Below, piece by piece: positions 34,456 to 42,968 of a DNA stretch of 64,000 nt. Position 1 is the stretch's first letter, and each line of letters starts with the position of its first letter. Under the pieces are notes generated by a model. It made no database searches, had not been told where the DNA came from, and was given only the letters and a program-made list of their open reading frames with translations. The stretch is from positions 1 to 64,000 of the forward strand of contig NZ_JAJAUY010000011.1 of the NCBI RefSeq assembly GCF_020532625.1, written 5' to 3'. The stretch comes from Streptomyces antimicrobicus. GTDB lineage: Bacteria; Actinomycetota; Actinomycetes; Streptomycetales; Streptomycetaceae. Made by a program: the position numbers and the translations under genes.

Positions 34456-35112
34456 ATGTCCATGAAGCCCCTGGAACACGACCGGCGTTACGGCGAGCTC
34501 GACCAGGTGATGCGCGCGTACCTCGGTCAGCCGGCCGACGACACCCCGGAGCGGCGCAGCCGCGCGCTGGACGCCTATCTGCGCCACACCTGGCACACCC
34601 GCCCCTGGGCCATTGCCGAGGCGGAGCGCCAGCTGCGTGAGTACAGCCGCAACCCTCCAGGGCGGATCCGGCTCGGACTGGGCGAGTTCTACGCCGTACC
34701 GGACACCGGAATGCCGCAGGCCGCGATCCGGGACTGGCTCGTGGTGCTCGCGGACCACCTGAAGCAGAGCGTCGAGGAGGGCGACGTACCTCCGCCGGCG
34801 TCACCGCAGACCCACTGGGAGTGGCACGCCCGCTTCCCGGAGACCGCTCAGCTGCTGGGCGGCTGGTTCTCGCAGGACGTCGTGGACGAGTTCCCCGACC
34901 ACGAGGCCGCCGTCGCCAACTACGCCGCCACCACCGACCCCCAGCTGATCGCCCGCTTGGTGGGCGAACTCCACGAGCTGCTCGCGCTCCCGCTGGACGA
35001 GGCGGACTACGCCCTGGCCGCCGCCGAACTGGGCATGGAGGTGGCCCCACCGCCCCCGTTCTCCTACGGCGCCTGGTTCCAGTCCCTGACCACGACCCTG
35101 ACGGCTCCCTGA
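34456..35112 (+). CDS. CdiI-like immunity protein
   Basis: This 218-residue protein has a C-terminal half (about 127-213) with the CdiI immunity pattern: ARFPETAQLLGGWFSQD, an acidic linker, LIARLVGELHELLALPLDE, ELGMEV and a final SYGAWFQSLTTTL. This family is the partner of RNase A-like CdiA toxins. The N-terminal half (LDQVMRAYLGQPADD... WLVVLADHLKQ) is helical and also immunity-like but I cannot name it. It starts 12 bases after the orphan toxin domain, so the two form a second toxin/immunity cassette behind the first. Confidence 0.72.
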   Translation: MSMKPLEHDRRYGELDQVMRAYLGQPADDTPERRSRALDAYLRHTWHTRPWAIAEAERQLREYSRNPPGRIRLGLGEFYAVPDTGMPQAAIRDWLVVLADHLKQSVEEGDVPPPASPQTHWEWHARFPETAQLLGGWFSQDVVDEFPDHEAAVANYAATTDPQLIARLVGELHELLALPLDEADYALAAAELGMEVAPPPPFSYGAWFQSLTTTLTAP

Positions 35113-35117
35113 GCCCG

Positions 35118-35140
35118 CCGCCCCCCGGACGGGGGGTCGG
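35118..35140 (+). terminator. Hairpin closing the toxin operon
   Basis: CCGCCCCCC (35118-35126) with GGGGGG and TCGG (35131-35140) forms a compact GC hairpin with a GGAC loop, six bases after the last stop of the cluster. It faces the convergent iron-box gene at 35192. Confidence 0.65.
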
Positions 35141-35191
35141 CCGACAGGCAGTGTGACGGGGCGCGTCGGCCTGGCGTGGCCGCCCCGGGGC

Positions 35192-35770
35192 TCACGACTG
35201 GCTGTTCGCGAAGCCGATCAGGCAGGCGCCCCACCAGCCCAGTTGGCTGACGGCGGCCGAGGTCGCGGAGCGGGCCAGGAGGGGGCGCGGGGGGTGGGTG
35301 TCGCGGTACGGGGCCAGGCGTTCGGCGAGGCGGTGGGCCAGGAGGCCGTTCACCGTGATGGCCAGGACCAGGGCGAGCTTGGTCCGGGTCAGGGGGGAGG
35401 ACAGGTCCGGGTGGAGGAAGAGGCCGCTGATGATCAGGCCGGTCAGGCCGGCCCAGATGGGGACCTGGAGGGTGGTGGCCGTGCCGAGGATGTCGGCGAG
35501 GCGGCGGCGGCCGAGGAGCCACAGGACGGCGTACCAGTCGACGGCCAGGACGGCGCCGAGGCCCACGACCATGGCGGCCACGTGCAGGAACCGGGCCGCC
35601 GTCCGGAGCGTGTCGTCGGCGTGGACGTGGCCGGACATCCAGCACACGGCGGCCAGGGCCCCGGCGACGAGCACGCCGAGGGCGATCAGGATCCAGGCCG
35701 GGGTCTCCTCGGCGGTGGGGCCCGACCGGGTCGGGGCGACACCGTCGGGTGCGGTGGTGATCGTTGCCAC
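35192..35770 (-). CDS. Iron-regulated multipass membrane protein, unknown function
   Basis: This 192-residue protein has about five hydrophobic helices (WILIALGVLVAGALAAVCWM, HVAAMVVGLGAVLAVDWYAV, AGLTGLIISGLFL, LALVLAITVNGLLAH, LGWWGACLIGF). His residues near the second and third helices (SGHVHADD, RFLHVAA, FLHPD) could bind heme or metal. The GTG start at 35770 has GGAGG seven bases upstream; the longer frame to 36079 runs through non-coding sequence. A good iron box lies 47 bases upstream. A role in iron or heme handling follows from regulation only. Confidence 0.75.
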   Translation of the reverse strand: MATITTAPDGVAPTRSGPTAEETPAWILIALGVLVAGALAAVCWMSGHVHADDTLRTAARFLHVAAMVVGLGAVLAVDWYAVLWLLGRRRLADILGTATTLQVPIWAGLTGLIISGLFLHPDLSSPLTRTKLALVLAITVNGLLAHRLAERLAPYRDTHPPRPLLARSATSAAVSQLGWWGACLIGFANSQS

Positions 35771-35816
35771 GGGTCTGCCTCCGTCCTTGGCACGCAAGGG
35801 GTTCGTATGCCGGTGA

Positions 35817-35835
35817 TTAAGTAAGGCGTACCTAA
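35817..35835 (-). promoter_or_regulatory. Iron box (DmdR1/IdeR-type operator)
   Basis: TTAAGTAAGGCGTACCTAA matches the 19-base actinobacterial iron box TTAGGTTAGGCTCACCTAA at 15 positions, including both outer arms on the right side. It lies 47-65 bases upstream of the membrane-protein start. Iron-loaded DmdR1 would repress from here. Confidence 0.7.
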
Positions 35836-36227
35836 GTCGCGGCGCGGCCGCTTCGTCAAGTCGGAACGGGGCGCCCGGTGCGCCGCGCGGCCGGGGGTCT
35901 CGCAACCGGGTTCGCGGCAGGTCCAGTTGGGGGCGTTCTGCCTTCGCATCAGTCCGGTAACGGCGGGGCGTGGTCAGTATGTGGACGGTTCGGCCCAGTG
36001 CGTGGGCAGTGGCGCGCCCGAGCCTGACGCCGGAGACGTCCGGCGCGGCGGAGGCGTCCGGCGCGCGGAGGCGACGCACGCGCGCCCCGCGTCAGGGTCC
36101 CGTCAAGACGGCGCCCGCCCCCGTATGGAGGCCGTCAAGGAGCCTCGGCGGCCCGTTCCGGCCGGGTTGAGATGGTCTCCGGCCGGTCCGGCCGATTCCG
36201 TCCCCTCACTTCATCCAGGAGCTCGCG
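35836..36227 (+). other. Leader/promoter region of the kdp operon
   Basis: About 390 bases without a credible gene separate the iron box from the first kdp-cluster ORF. The middle part has GC-rich near-repeats (GGCGTCCGGCGCG twice near 36040-36065). Near 36105 there is a GTCA-GGGTCCC-GTCA direct repeat that could be a response-regulator site. I looked for the conserved core of the c-di-AMP (ydaO) riboswitch, which precedes some actinobacterial K+ genes, and could not find it. Confidence 0.35.
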
Positions 36228-36311
36228 ATGGCCGATCTGGCCTTCGTCCTCACCACGGTCGCGGTGTTCGCGCTGGTGGGTCTCGTCGCCAGGGGGGTGG
36301 CGAAGCTGTGA
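36228..36311 (+). CDS. 27-residue membrane peptide preceding KdpF
   Basis: ATG 36228, with AGGAG about eight bases upstream, encodes a single hydrophobic helix MADLAFVLTTVAVFALVGL followed by VARGVAKL and TGA. The stop overlaps the GTG start of kdpF (GTGA at 36308-36311), so it is coupled to the operon. It looks like a second small Kdp-associated subunit, similar in size to KdpF but different in sequence. Too short for most gene finders. Confidence 0.65.
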   Translation: MADLAFVLTTVAVFALVGLVARGVAKL

Positions 36312-36397
36312 GCGTCGAGAACGTCGTCGGGCTCGCCGTAGCGGTCGCCCTGCTGGGTTACCTCGTCCTCGCCCTCGTGTACCCGGAGAGGTTCTGA
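36308..36397 (+). CDS. kdpF: K+-transporting ATPase subunit KdpF
   Basis: This 29-residue single-helix peptide ([20 protein letters not shown], ending LALVYPERF) has the typical KdpF C-terminus YPERF. It stabilises the KdpFABC complex. The GTG start overlaps the upstream peptide's stop; kdpA follows after seven bases. Confidence 0.92.
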   Translation: MSVENVVGLAVAVALLGYLVLALVYPERF

Positions 36398-36404
36398 GTC
36401 CCGC

Positions 36405-38069
36405 ATGAGTCCCCAGACCGCTGGTGTGCTCCAGCTGCTCGCGCTGGTCGGCGCCCTCGCCCTCGTCCACCGGCCGCTCGGCGACCACATGGCCCGGGTC
36501 TACTCCTCCGGCCGGCACTACGCGCCGGAGCGGTGGATCTACAAGGCGATCGGCGCCGACCCCGACGCCGGGATGCGCTGGCCCGCCTACCTGCGCGGCG
36601 TCCTGGCCTTCTCCGCGGTGGGCGTCCTCTTCCTCTACGCCCTCCAGCGGCTCCAGGGCGTCCTGCCCGGCTCGCTCGGCTTCGCCTCGATCGACCCCGA
36701 CCAGGCCTTCAACACCGCCGCCTCCTTCGTGGCGAACACCAACTGGCAGTCGTACGCCGGCGAGCAGGCCATGGGCCACGTCGTGCAGACCGGCGGCCTG
36801 GCGGTGCAGAACTTCGTCTCCGCCGCCGTCGGCATGGCCGTGGCGGTGGCGCTCGTCCGGGGCTTCGCCCGGTCCCGTACCGGGGAGCTCGGCAACTTCT
36901 GGGCCGACCTGGTGCGCGGCACCCTCCGCATCCTGCTGCCCCTCGCCGTGGTCGGCGCGCTCGTCCTGGTCGCCTGCGGCGCGATCCAGAACTTCGCCGG
37001 CATCCACGAGGTCGGGCAGTTCGCGGGCGGCTCGCAGCAGTGGAACGGCGGGGCGGTGGCCTCGCAGGAGGTCATCAAGGAGCTGGGCACCAACGGCGGC
37101 GGCTACTTCAACGCCAACTCCGCCCACCCCTTCGAGAACCCGAACCCGTTCTCCAACCTCTTCGAGGTCTTCCTGATCCTGGTCGTCCCCTTCGCGCTGA
37201 CCCGTACGTTCGGCACGCTCGTCGGCAGCGCCAGGCAGGGCCGGGCGATCCTCGCGACGATGGCCGTCATCTGGCTCGGGTTCACCGCGCTGATGATGTG
37301 GACCGAGTTCGCCGGCAAGGGTCCGGCCTTCGAGGTCGCGGGCGGGGCGATGGAGGGCAAGGAGACCCGGTTCGGCATCAGCGGCTCCGCGATCTTCTCG
37401 GTCGCCACCACCCTGACCTCGACCGGCGCGGTCAACTCCTTCCACTCCTCCTACACCGGCCTCGGCGGCGGCATCCAGCTGCTGGGCATGCAACTGGGCG
37501 AGATCGCGCCCGGCGGGGTCGGCTCCGGCCTCTACGGCATGCTGGTCATGGCGGTCATCGCGGTGTTCCTCGCCGGCCTGATGGTCGGCCGCACCCCCGA
37601 GTACCTCGGCAAGAAGATCGGCACCCGCGAGATCAAGCTGGCCGCCTGCTACATCCTCGTCACCCCCGCGCTGGTGCTCGGCTTCACCGCCATGGCCATG
37701 GCCCTGCCGACCCCGCCGCACTCGATGCTCAACCCCGGCGCGCACGGCTTCTCCGAGGTGCTGTACGCGTACACCTCCGGCGCCAACAACAACGGCTCGG
37801 CCTTCGCCGGCCTGAACGCCGACACGCAGTGGTACAACACCACGATCGGCCTCGCCATGCTGCTGGGCCGCTTCCTGCCGATGGTCTTCGTCCTCGCGCT
37901 GGCCGGCTCGCTCGCCGAGCAGCGGCCGGTGCCGCAGACGGCAGGCACGCTGCGCACCGACAAGCCGCTCTACGCCGGTCTGCTCGTCGGCACGATCGTC
38001 GTCGTCACCGGTCTCACCTACTTCCCCGCCCTCGCGCTGGGTCCGCTCGCCGAAGGGCTCGCAGCATGA
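36405..38069 (+). CDS. kdpA: K+-transporting ATPase channel subunit KdpA
   Basis: This 554-residue potassium channel-like subunit of KdpFABC has four selectivity-filter-type repeats. [19 protein letters not shown] and [12 protein letters not shown] are recognisable, with another near [11 protein letters not shown]. It moves K+ from outside to the pump at very low external K+. Its TGA overlaps the ATG of kdpB (ATGA at 38066-38069). Confidence 0.96.
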   Translation: MSPQTAGVLQLLALVGALALVHRPLGDHMARVYSSGRHYAPERWIYKAIGADPDAGMRWPAYLRGVLAFSAVGVLFLYALQRLQGVLPGSLGFASIDPDQAFNTAASFVANTNWQSYAGEQAMGHVVQTGGLAVQNFVSAAVGMAVAVALVRGFARSRTGELGNFWADLVRGTLRILLPLAVVGALVLVACGAIQNFAGIHEVGQFAGGSQQWNGGAVASQEVIKELGTNGGGYFNANSAHPFENPNPFSNLFEVFLILVVPFALTRTFGTLVGSARQGRAILATMAVIWLGFTALMMWTEFAGKGPAFEVAGGAMEGKETRFGISGSAIFSVATTLTSTGAVNSFHSSYTGLGGGIQLLGMQLGEIAPGGVGSGLYGMLVMAVIAVFLAGLMVGRTPEYLGKKIGTREIKLAACYILVTPALVLGFTAMAMALPTPPHSMLNPGAHGFSEVLYAYTSGANNNGSAFAGLNADTQWYNTTIGLAMLLGRFLPMVFVLALAGSLAEQRPVPQTAGTLRTDKPLYAGLLVGTIVVVTGLTYFPALALGPLAEGLAA

Positions 38070-40174
38070 GCACCATCACCCCCGTCCGCGCCCCGCACGA
38101 CGACGTCCCGGCCGGGCACGGGCCCGCGGCCGGCCGCGTCGGCGGCGGCCTCTTCGACCCCGCGCAGCTGGTCAGGTCCCTGCCGGACGCGATCCGCAAG
38201 CTCCATCCCCGGGTCATGGTCAAGTCGCCGGTCATGTTCGTGGTGTTCGTCGGCTCGGTGGTCACCACCGTGCTGGCGGTCAAGGACCCGGCGGACTGGT
38301 TCGGCTGGGCGATCGCCGGCTGGCTGTGGCTGACCACGCTCTTCGCCAACCTCGCGGAGGCCGTCGCCGAGGGCCGCGGCAAGGCCCAGGCCGCCACCCT
38401 GCGCCAGGCCAAGACCGCCGCCGTGGCGCGGCGGCTGACCGCCGACGGCGCCGAGGAACCGGTGCCGGGCACCGACCTGCGCATCGGCGACCTGGTGGTC
38501 TGCGAGGCAGGCGACGTCATACCCGGTGACGGCGACGTGGTCGAGGGCGTGGCCTCCGTGGACGAGTCGGCGATCACCGGGGAGTCCGCCCCGGTCATCC
38601 GCGAGTCCGGCGGCGACCGTTCGGCCGTCACCGGCGGGACGAAGGTGCTCTCCGACCGGATCGTCGTCAGGATCACCACGCGGCCGGGTGAGACGTTCAT
38701 CGACCGGATGATCGGCCTGGTCGAGGGTGCTTCCCGGCAGAAGACCCCCAACGAGATCGCCCTCAACATCCTCCTGGCGTCCCTCACCGTCGTCTTCCTG
38801 CTGGCCGTGGTCACGCTCAAGCCGTTCGCGATCCACGCCGGCGCCGACGGGCAGACCTCCCTGATCGTGCTGACCGCGCTGCTGGTCTGCCTGATCCCGA
38901 CCACCATCGGCGCCCTGCTGTCCGCGATCGGCATCGCGGGCATGGACCGGCTCGTGCAGCGCAACGTCCTGGCCATGAGCGGGCGGGCGGTCGAGGCCGC
39001 CGGTGACGTCTCCACGCTGCTGCTCGACAAGACCGGCACCATCACCTACGGCAACCGCAGGGCGGCCGAGTTCGTCCCCGTCGAGGGCGCCACCCGGGCC
39101 GAGGTCGCCGACGCCGCGCAGCTGTCGTCGCTGGCCGACGAGACCCCCGAGGGCCGCTCGATCGTGGTCCTGGCGAAGGAGGAGTACGGCCTGCGCGAGC
39201 GCCACCGGGGCGAGCTGGCGCACGCCACCTGGGTCCCGTTCACCGCCCAGACCCGCATGTCGGGCGTGGACGTGGACGGCAGGAGGATCCGCAAGGGCGC
39301 GGCCGGTTCGGTCATCGCCTGGGTCACCGCGCAGGGCGGCACCGTCGCGGACGACGCCGACGCCCTGGCCGGCTCGATCTCCGAGGTCGGCGGTACGCCG
39401 CTGCTGGTGGCGGTCGAGGACGACAGGGGCGCCCGGGTGCTGGGCGTGGTCCACCTCAAGGACGTCGTCAAGGAGGGCATGCGGGAACGCTTCGCGGAGC
39501 TGCGCCGCATGGGCATCAAGACCGTCATGATCACCGGTGACAACCCGCTGACGGCCAAGGCGATCGCCGAGGAGGCGGGCGTCGACGACTTCCTCGCCGA
39601 GGCCACCCCCGAGGACAAGATGGCCCTCATCAAGCGGGAGCAGGCGGGCGGCAAGCTCGTCGCGATGACCGGGGACGGTACCAACGACGCCCCGGCGCTG
39701 GCCCAGGCGGACGTCGGCGTCGCGATGAACACCGGTACGTCGGCCGCGAAGGAGGCCGGCAACATGGTCGACCTCGACTCCGACCCGACCAAGCTCATCG
39801 AGATCGTCGAGATCGGCAAGCAGCTGCTGATCACCCGCGGCGCGCTGACCACGTTCTCCGTCGCCAACGACGTCGCGAAGTACTTCGCGATCATCCCCGC
39901 GATGTTCGCGGTCGCCCACCCGGGCCTGGACAAGCTCAACATCATGGGCCTGGCCTCGCCGCAGTCCGCGATCCTGTCCGCCGTCGTCTTCAACGCGCTG
40001 GTCATCGTGGCACTGGTGCCGCTCGCGCTCAGGGGCGTGCGGTACCGGCCGACCAGCGCCGACCGGATGCTCCGCCGGAACCTGGCCGTCTACGGCCTGG
40101 GCGGTCTGGTGGCCCCGTTCGTCGGCATCAAGCTCATCGACCTCGTCCTCTCCCTCGTCCCCGGAATCGGCTGA
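38066..40174 (+). CDS. kdpB: K+-transporting P-type ATPase subunit KdpB
   Basis: This 702-residue P-type ATPase carries the phosphorylated Asp321 in [10 protein letters not shown], the actuator loop [10 protein letters not shown] and the hinge [21 protein letters not shown]. It drives K+ import with KdpA. Length and motif order are normal. kdpC follows after five bases. Confidence 0.97.
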   Translation: MSTITPVRAPHDDVPAGHGPAAGRVGGGLFDPAQLVRSLPDAIRKLHPRVMVKSPVMFVVFVGSVVTTVLAVKDPADWFGWAIAGWLWLTTLFANLAEAVAEGRGKAQAATLRQAKTAAVARRLTADGAEEPVPGTDLRIGDLVVCEAGDVIPGDGDVVEGVASVDESAITGESAPVIRESGGDRSAVTGGTKVLSDRIVVRITTRPGETFIDRMIGLVEGASRQKTPNEIALNILLASLTVVFLLAVVTLKPFAIHAGADGQTSLIVLTALLVCLIPTTIGALLSAIGIAGMDRLVQRNVLAMSGRAVEAAGDVSTLLLDKTGTITYGNRRAAEFVPVEGATRAEVADAAQLSSLADETPEGRSIVVLAKEEYGLRERHRGELAHATWVPFTAQTRMSGVDVDGRRIRKGAAGSVIAWVTAQGGTVADDADALAGSISEVGGTPLLVAVEDDRGARVLGVVHLKDVVKEGMRERFAELRRMGIKTVMITGDNPLTAKAIAEEAGVDDFLAEATPEDKMALIKREQAGGKLVAMTGDGTNDAPALAQADVGVAMNTGTSAAKEAGNMVDLDSDPTKLIEIVEIGKQLLITRGALTTFSVANDVAKYFAIIPAMFAVAHPGLDKLNIMGLASPQSAILSAVVFNALVIVALVPLALRGVRYRPTSADRMLRRNLAVYGLGGLVAPFVGIKLIDLVLSLVPGIG

Positions 40175-40179
40175 TCGTC

Positions 40180-40878
40180 ATGAACACTTCCGTAGCAAAC
40201 ACCGCCCGGCTGCTCGGCGCCGGCCTCCGGGCGCTGCTGGCCCTGACGGTCGTGTGCGGCGTGCTCTACCCGCTCGCCGTGACCGGCGTCGCCCAGGGCC
40301 TCTTCCCCGGCAGGGCCAACGGCTCCGAGGTCAAGGACGCGAGCGGTCGGGTGGTCGGCTCCTCGCTCATCGGGCAGCGCTACGACCTGCCCCAGGACCC
40401 GCGGGAGTCGCAGGACGCGCAGAATCCGCCGGAGGCGGCGGAGCCGGACCTGAGGTGGTTCCAGCCGCGCCCCTCCGGCGGGCTCGGCAGCAACACCCTC
40501 AACCGGCAGTACGCGCTGCTCGTCTCCGGCGCCACCAACAAGGCCGGGGACAACGAGGACCTGGTCAAGGCGGTCACCGAGGCCAAGGAGGCGGTCGTCG
40601 CCGACAACTCCACCGCCACGTACCGGGTCCGGCCCGAGGACGTGCCCGCCGACGCGGTCACCTCCTCCGGCTCCGGCCTGGACCCGGACATCTCCCCGCA
40701 GTACGCCCGGCTCCAGGCCCACCGGGTCGCCGAGCGCAACCAGCTCGACGTGCAGCGGGTCGAGCAGCTCGTCGCCGACCACACCGAGGGGCGCGTGCTC
40801 GGCTTCATCGGCGAGCCGCGGGTGAACGTCCTGGAGCTCAACGTGGCGCTCAAGGCGCTCACCGAGGGCCGGGGCTGA
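40180..40878 (+). CDS. kdpC: K+-transporting ATPase subunit KdpC
   Basis: This 232-residue subunit has one N-terminal membrane helix (LLALTVVCGVLYPLAVTG) and an exported domain with GSSLIGQ, YFQPRPS-like RWFQPRPSGG, SSGSGLDPDISP and the late RVNVLELN. It completes the Kdp pump. No kdpD or kdpE sensor genes follow, so control of the operon must come from elsewhere in the genome. Confidence 0.95.
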   Translation: MNTSVANTARLLGAGLRALLALTVVCGVLYPLAVTGVAQGLFPGRANGSEVKDASGRVVGSSLIGQRYDLPQDPRESQDAQNPPEAAEPDLRWFQPRPSGGLGSNTLNRQYALLVSGATNKAGDNEDLVKAVTEAKEAVVADNSTATYRVRPEDVPADAVTSSGSGLDPDISPQYARLQAHRVAERNQLDVQRVEQLVADHTEGRVLGFIGEPRVNVLELNVALKALTEGRG

Positions 40879-40922
40879 CCCCGGACCTCCCGGCTCCGTC
40901 GGTCACCTGCCGGCGGAACGGG

Positions 40923-41534
40923 TCACGAGGCCGGCCGGTCCAGCGGGTTCGCGGCGATGCGGCCGGCCACGCCGCCGCGCACCAGGTCGGCCGCCGCGCA
41001 CGCCGGCTTGCGGTCCGCCTGGTCCTCGACCAGGGACAGGAAGGCCGGGCCGAAGCCCAGACGGGGGTGGGCGCACAGGAGGGCGGTGACGAAGCCCTGG
41101 TCGAACTCCGCCACGCGCAGGCCGGAGACGTCCGCGCTGGTGCCGACCTGGAGCAGGTGGCTCTCGACGTCCTCGGCGGCCGTGACGTCGTCCCGCATGT
41201 GCAGGACGATCACCTCGGCGGCGCGGGCGCGCCGCGCCGCCGGCCAGCCCAGGCCCGTGGTCAAGGCGCGGGCCACATGGCCGCCGGCCTCCTCGAAGGG
41301 CAGCGCGTGGTTGTCGAACGCGCCGGTCAGGCCCAGGTCGTGGAGCAGGGCCGCCACGTAGAACAGCTCCTCGTCGAAGGCGAGGCCGTGCCGGCGGGCG
41401 TACTCCTTGCCGAAGGCGTAGGAGCGGATCGAGTGGTTCAGCAGCGCCTCGTCGGCGTACTCGGCCGCGAGCTCGCGCGCCGCCCCCGCCGCCCGGCCGG
41501 CCGGTCCCTGCCCCAGGTCCGTCCACGTGTCCAT
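40923..41534 (-). CDS. HD-domain protein, cyanamide hydratase-like
   Basis: This 203-residue metal-dependent HD protein has LLNHSIRSYAFG (first His), ALLHDLGLT (the HD pair) and VARALTTG..VIVLHM with a later His. The order matches the HD/cyanamide hydratase-like group, which contains hydrolases and hydratases of small nitrogen compounds. ATG 41534 has GAGGGGGA upstream. It lies 34 bases after the amidohydrolase on the same strand, so the two may act on one nitrogenous substrate (inference). Confidence 0.82.
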   Translation of the reverse strand: MDTWTDLGQGPAGRAAGAARELAAEYADEALLNHSIRSYAFGKEYARRHGLAFDEELFYVAALLHDLGLTGAFDNHALPFEEAGGHVARALTTGLGWPAARRARAAEVIVLHMRDDVTAAEDVESHLLQVGTSADVSGLRVAEFDQGFVTALLCAHPRLGFGPAFLSLVEDQADRKPACAAADLVRGGVAGRIAANPLDRPAS

Positions 41535-41568
41535 GCCGATTCCCCCTCGTCGTGGGCCCACTTGTCGA

Positions 41569-42879
41569 TCACAGTAGGGGACGGGCGAACGAGACCTCCG
41601 CCGGGGGCTCCCCCGGCCAGGTGAGGCGGGTCGGGGTGGGCGCGGTGGTGGCCAGGACCGAGCCGTGGGAGACGACGTGGGTGGGGCGGACCTGGCGGCG
41701 CAGGGCGTCGTACGGGGTGCGGGCCGGCAGCAGGACGAAGGAGGCCGGGGCGCCCGGGGCGATCGCGTAGTCCGCCAGGCCCAGGACGGCCGCCGCGCGG
41801 TCGGTCACCATCGAGAAGGCGGTCGGGATCTCGTCCGCGCCGGTCAACTGGGCGGCGTACAGGCCGGTCAGGGCGGTCTGCAAGGGGTTGCCGGTGCCCA
41901 GGGGGTTCCACGGGTCCATGACGTCGTCGTGGCCGAAGGCCACGTTCACGCCCGCGCCCAGCATCTCCTTGACCTGGGTCAGGCCGCGCCGCCTGGGGTA
42001 GCCGTCGAACCGGCCCTGGAGGGCCAGGTTCGCGAACGGGTTGCACACCAGGTGCACGCCCGAGCGGCGCAGCAGCCGCTGCAGCTTGTAGCTGTACGCC
42101 CCGTTGTACGAGCCCATGGCCGTGGTGTGCGAGGCGGTGACCCGGTCGCGCAGTCCGGTGCGCAGCGCGAGGGCGGCCATGACCTCCACGAAGCGGGACT
42201 GCTCGTCGTCGATCTCGTCGCAGTGCGCGTCCACCCGCAGCCCGTGCCGCTCGGCCAGCTCGAACGCCAGGTGCAAGGAGGCCACCCCGTCCTCCCGGGT
42301 GTCCTCGAAGTGCGGGATCGCGCCGACCACGTCCGCGCCGCGGGCGACCGCCGTCCGCATCAGCTCCTGGCCGCCGGGGAAGGAGACGATCCCCTCCTGC
42401 GGGAACGCGACGATCTGCAGCGTCATCACCTCCCGGACCCGGTCGCGCACCTCCACCAGCGCGTCCAGCGCCGTGAGCTGCGGGTCGGTCACGTCGCAGT
42501 GGGTGCGTACGTGCAGCACGCCCTGGGCCGCCTGCCAGCGCAGCACCTCGGTCGCGCGGGCGACCACGTCCTCGCGGGTCAGGCTCTGCTTGCGCGCGCT
42601 CCAGCAGGCGATGCCCTCCCAGAGCGTGCCGGAGGCGTTCCAGCGCGGCTCGCCGGCCGTCAGGGCGGTGTCCAGGTGGATGTGCGGCTCGACGAACGGC
42701 GGGCTGAGCAGGTCGCCGTGCGCCTCGATCAGGACGCCGGTGGCCGGCGGCTCCTTCTGGTCGTCGTACGGGACGACGCGCGCGACGCGGCCGTCCTCCC
42801 CCACCTCCACGTCCATCAGGGAGGGCGAGAGCTCGCCGCCCCCGCCGTACAGCCGGGCACCGCGCACGATCATCCGCAT
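41569..42879 (-). CDS. Cytosine deaminase-like amidohydrolase
   Basis: This 436-residue TIM-barrel metallo-enzyme has ligand motifs PPFVEPHIHLDTA, VDAHCDEIDDEQ, TASHTTAM and FGHDDVMDPW in the CodA order. It probably deaminates cytosine or a related amino-heterocycle. ATG 42879 is preferred, with a GGGTGG-type site upstream; a GTG at 42888 would add three residues. It forms a likely two-gene unit with the HD protein downstream. Confidence 0.85.
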   Translation of the reverse strand: MRMIVRGARLYGGGGELSPSLMDVEVGEDGRVARVVPYDDQKEPPATGVLIEAHGDLLSPPFVEPHIHLDTALTAGEPRWNASGTLWEGIACWSARKQSLTREDVVARATEVLRWQAAQGVLHVRTHCDVTDPQLTALDALVEVRDRVREVMTLQIVAFPQEGIVSFPGGQELMRTAVARGADVVGAIPHFEDTREDGVASLHLAFELAERHGLRVDAHCDEIDDEQSRFVEVMAALALRTGLRDRVTASHTTAMGSYNGAYSYKLQRLLRRSGVHLVCNPFANLALQGRFDGYPRRRGLTQVKEMLGAGVNVAFGHDDVMDPWNPLGTGNPLQTALTGLYAAQLTGADEIPTAFSMVTDRAAAVLGLADYAIAPGAPASFVLLPARTPYDALRRQVRPTHVVSHGSVLATTAPTPTRLTWPGEPPAEVSFARPLL

Positions 42880-42968
42880 GCCGCCCACCCTAGGGCGGCG
42901 CGTGCCCCCAGGGGCGGAACCGGGCGAACCGGCGGCGGCCCGGTGCGCCGGACGCCGAGAATGTCCTC

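Noticed and set aside
30655..35200. Integrative element with attL/attR at tRNA-Pro
   Set aside because: No integrase, no replication genes and no repeat of the tRNA 3' end downstream within the window.
35771..36079. Longer start for the iron-box membrane protein
   Set aside because: The extension crosses the iron box and has no similarity to a membrane or signal sequence; GTG 35770 has a good ribosome site.
35836..36227. c-di-AMP riboswitch ahead of kdp
   Set aside because: The conserved ydaO core elements are not seen; only GC-rich near-repeats are present.
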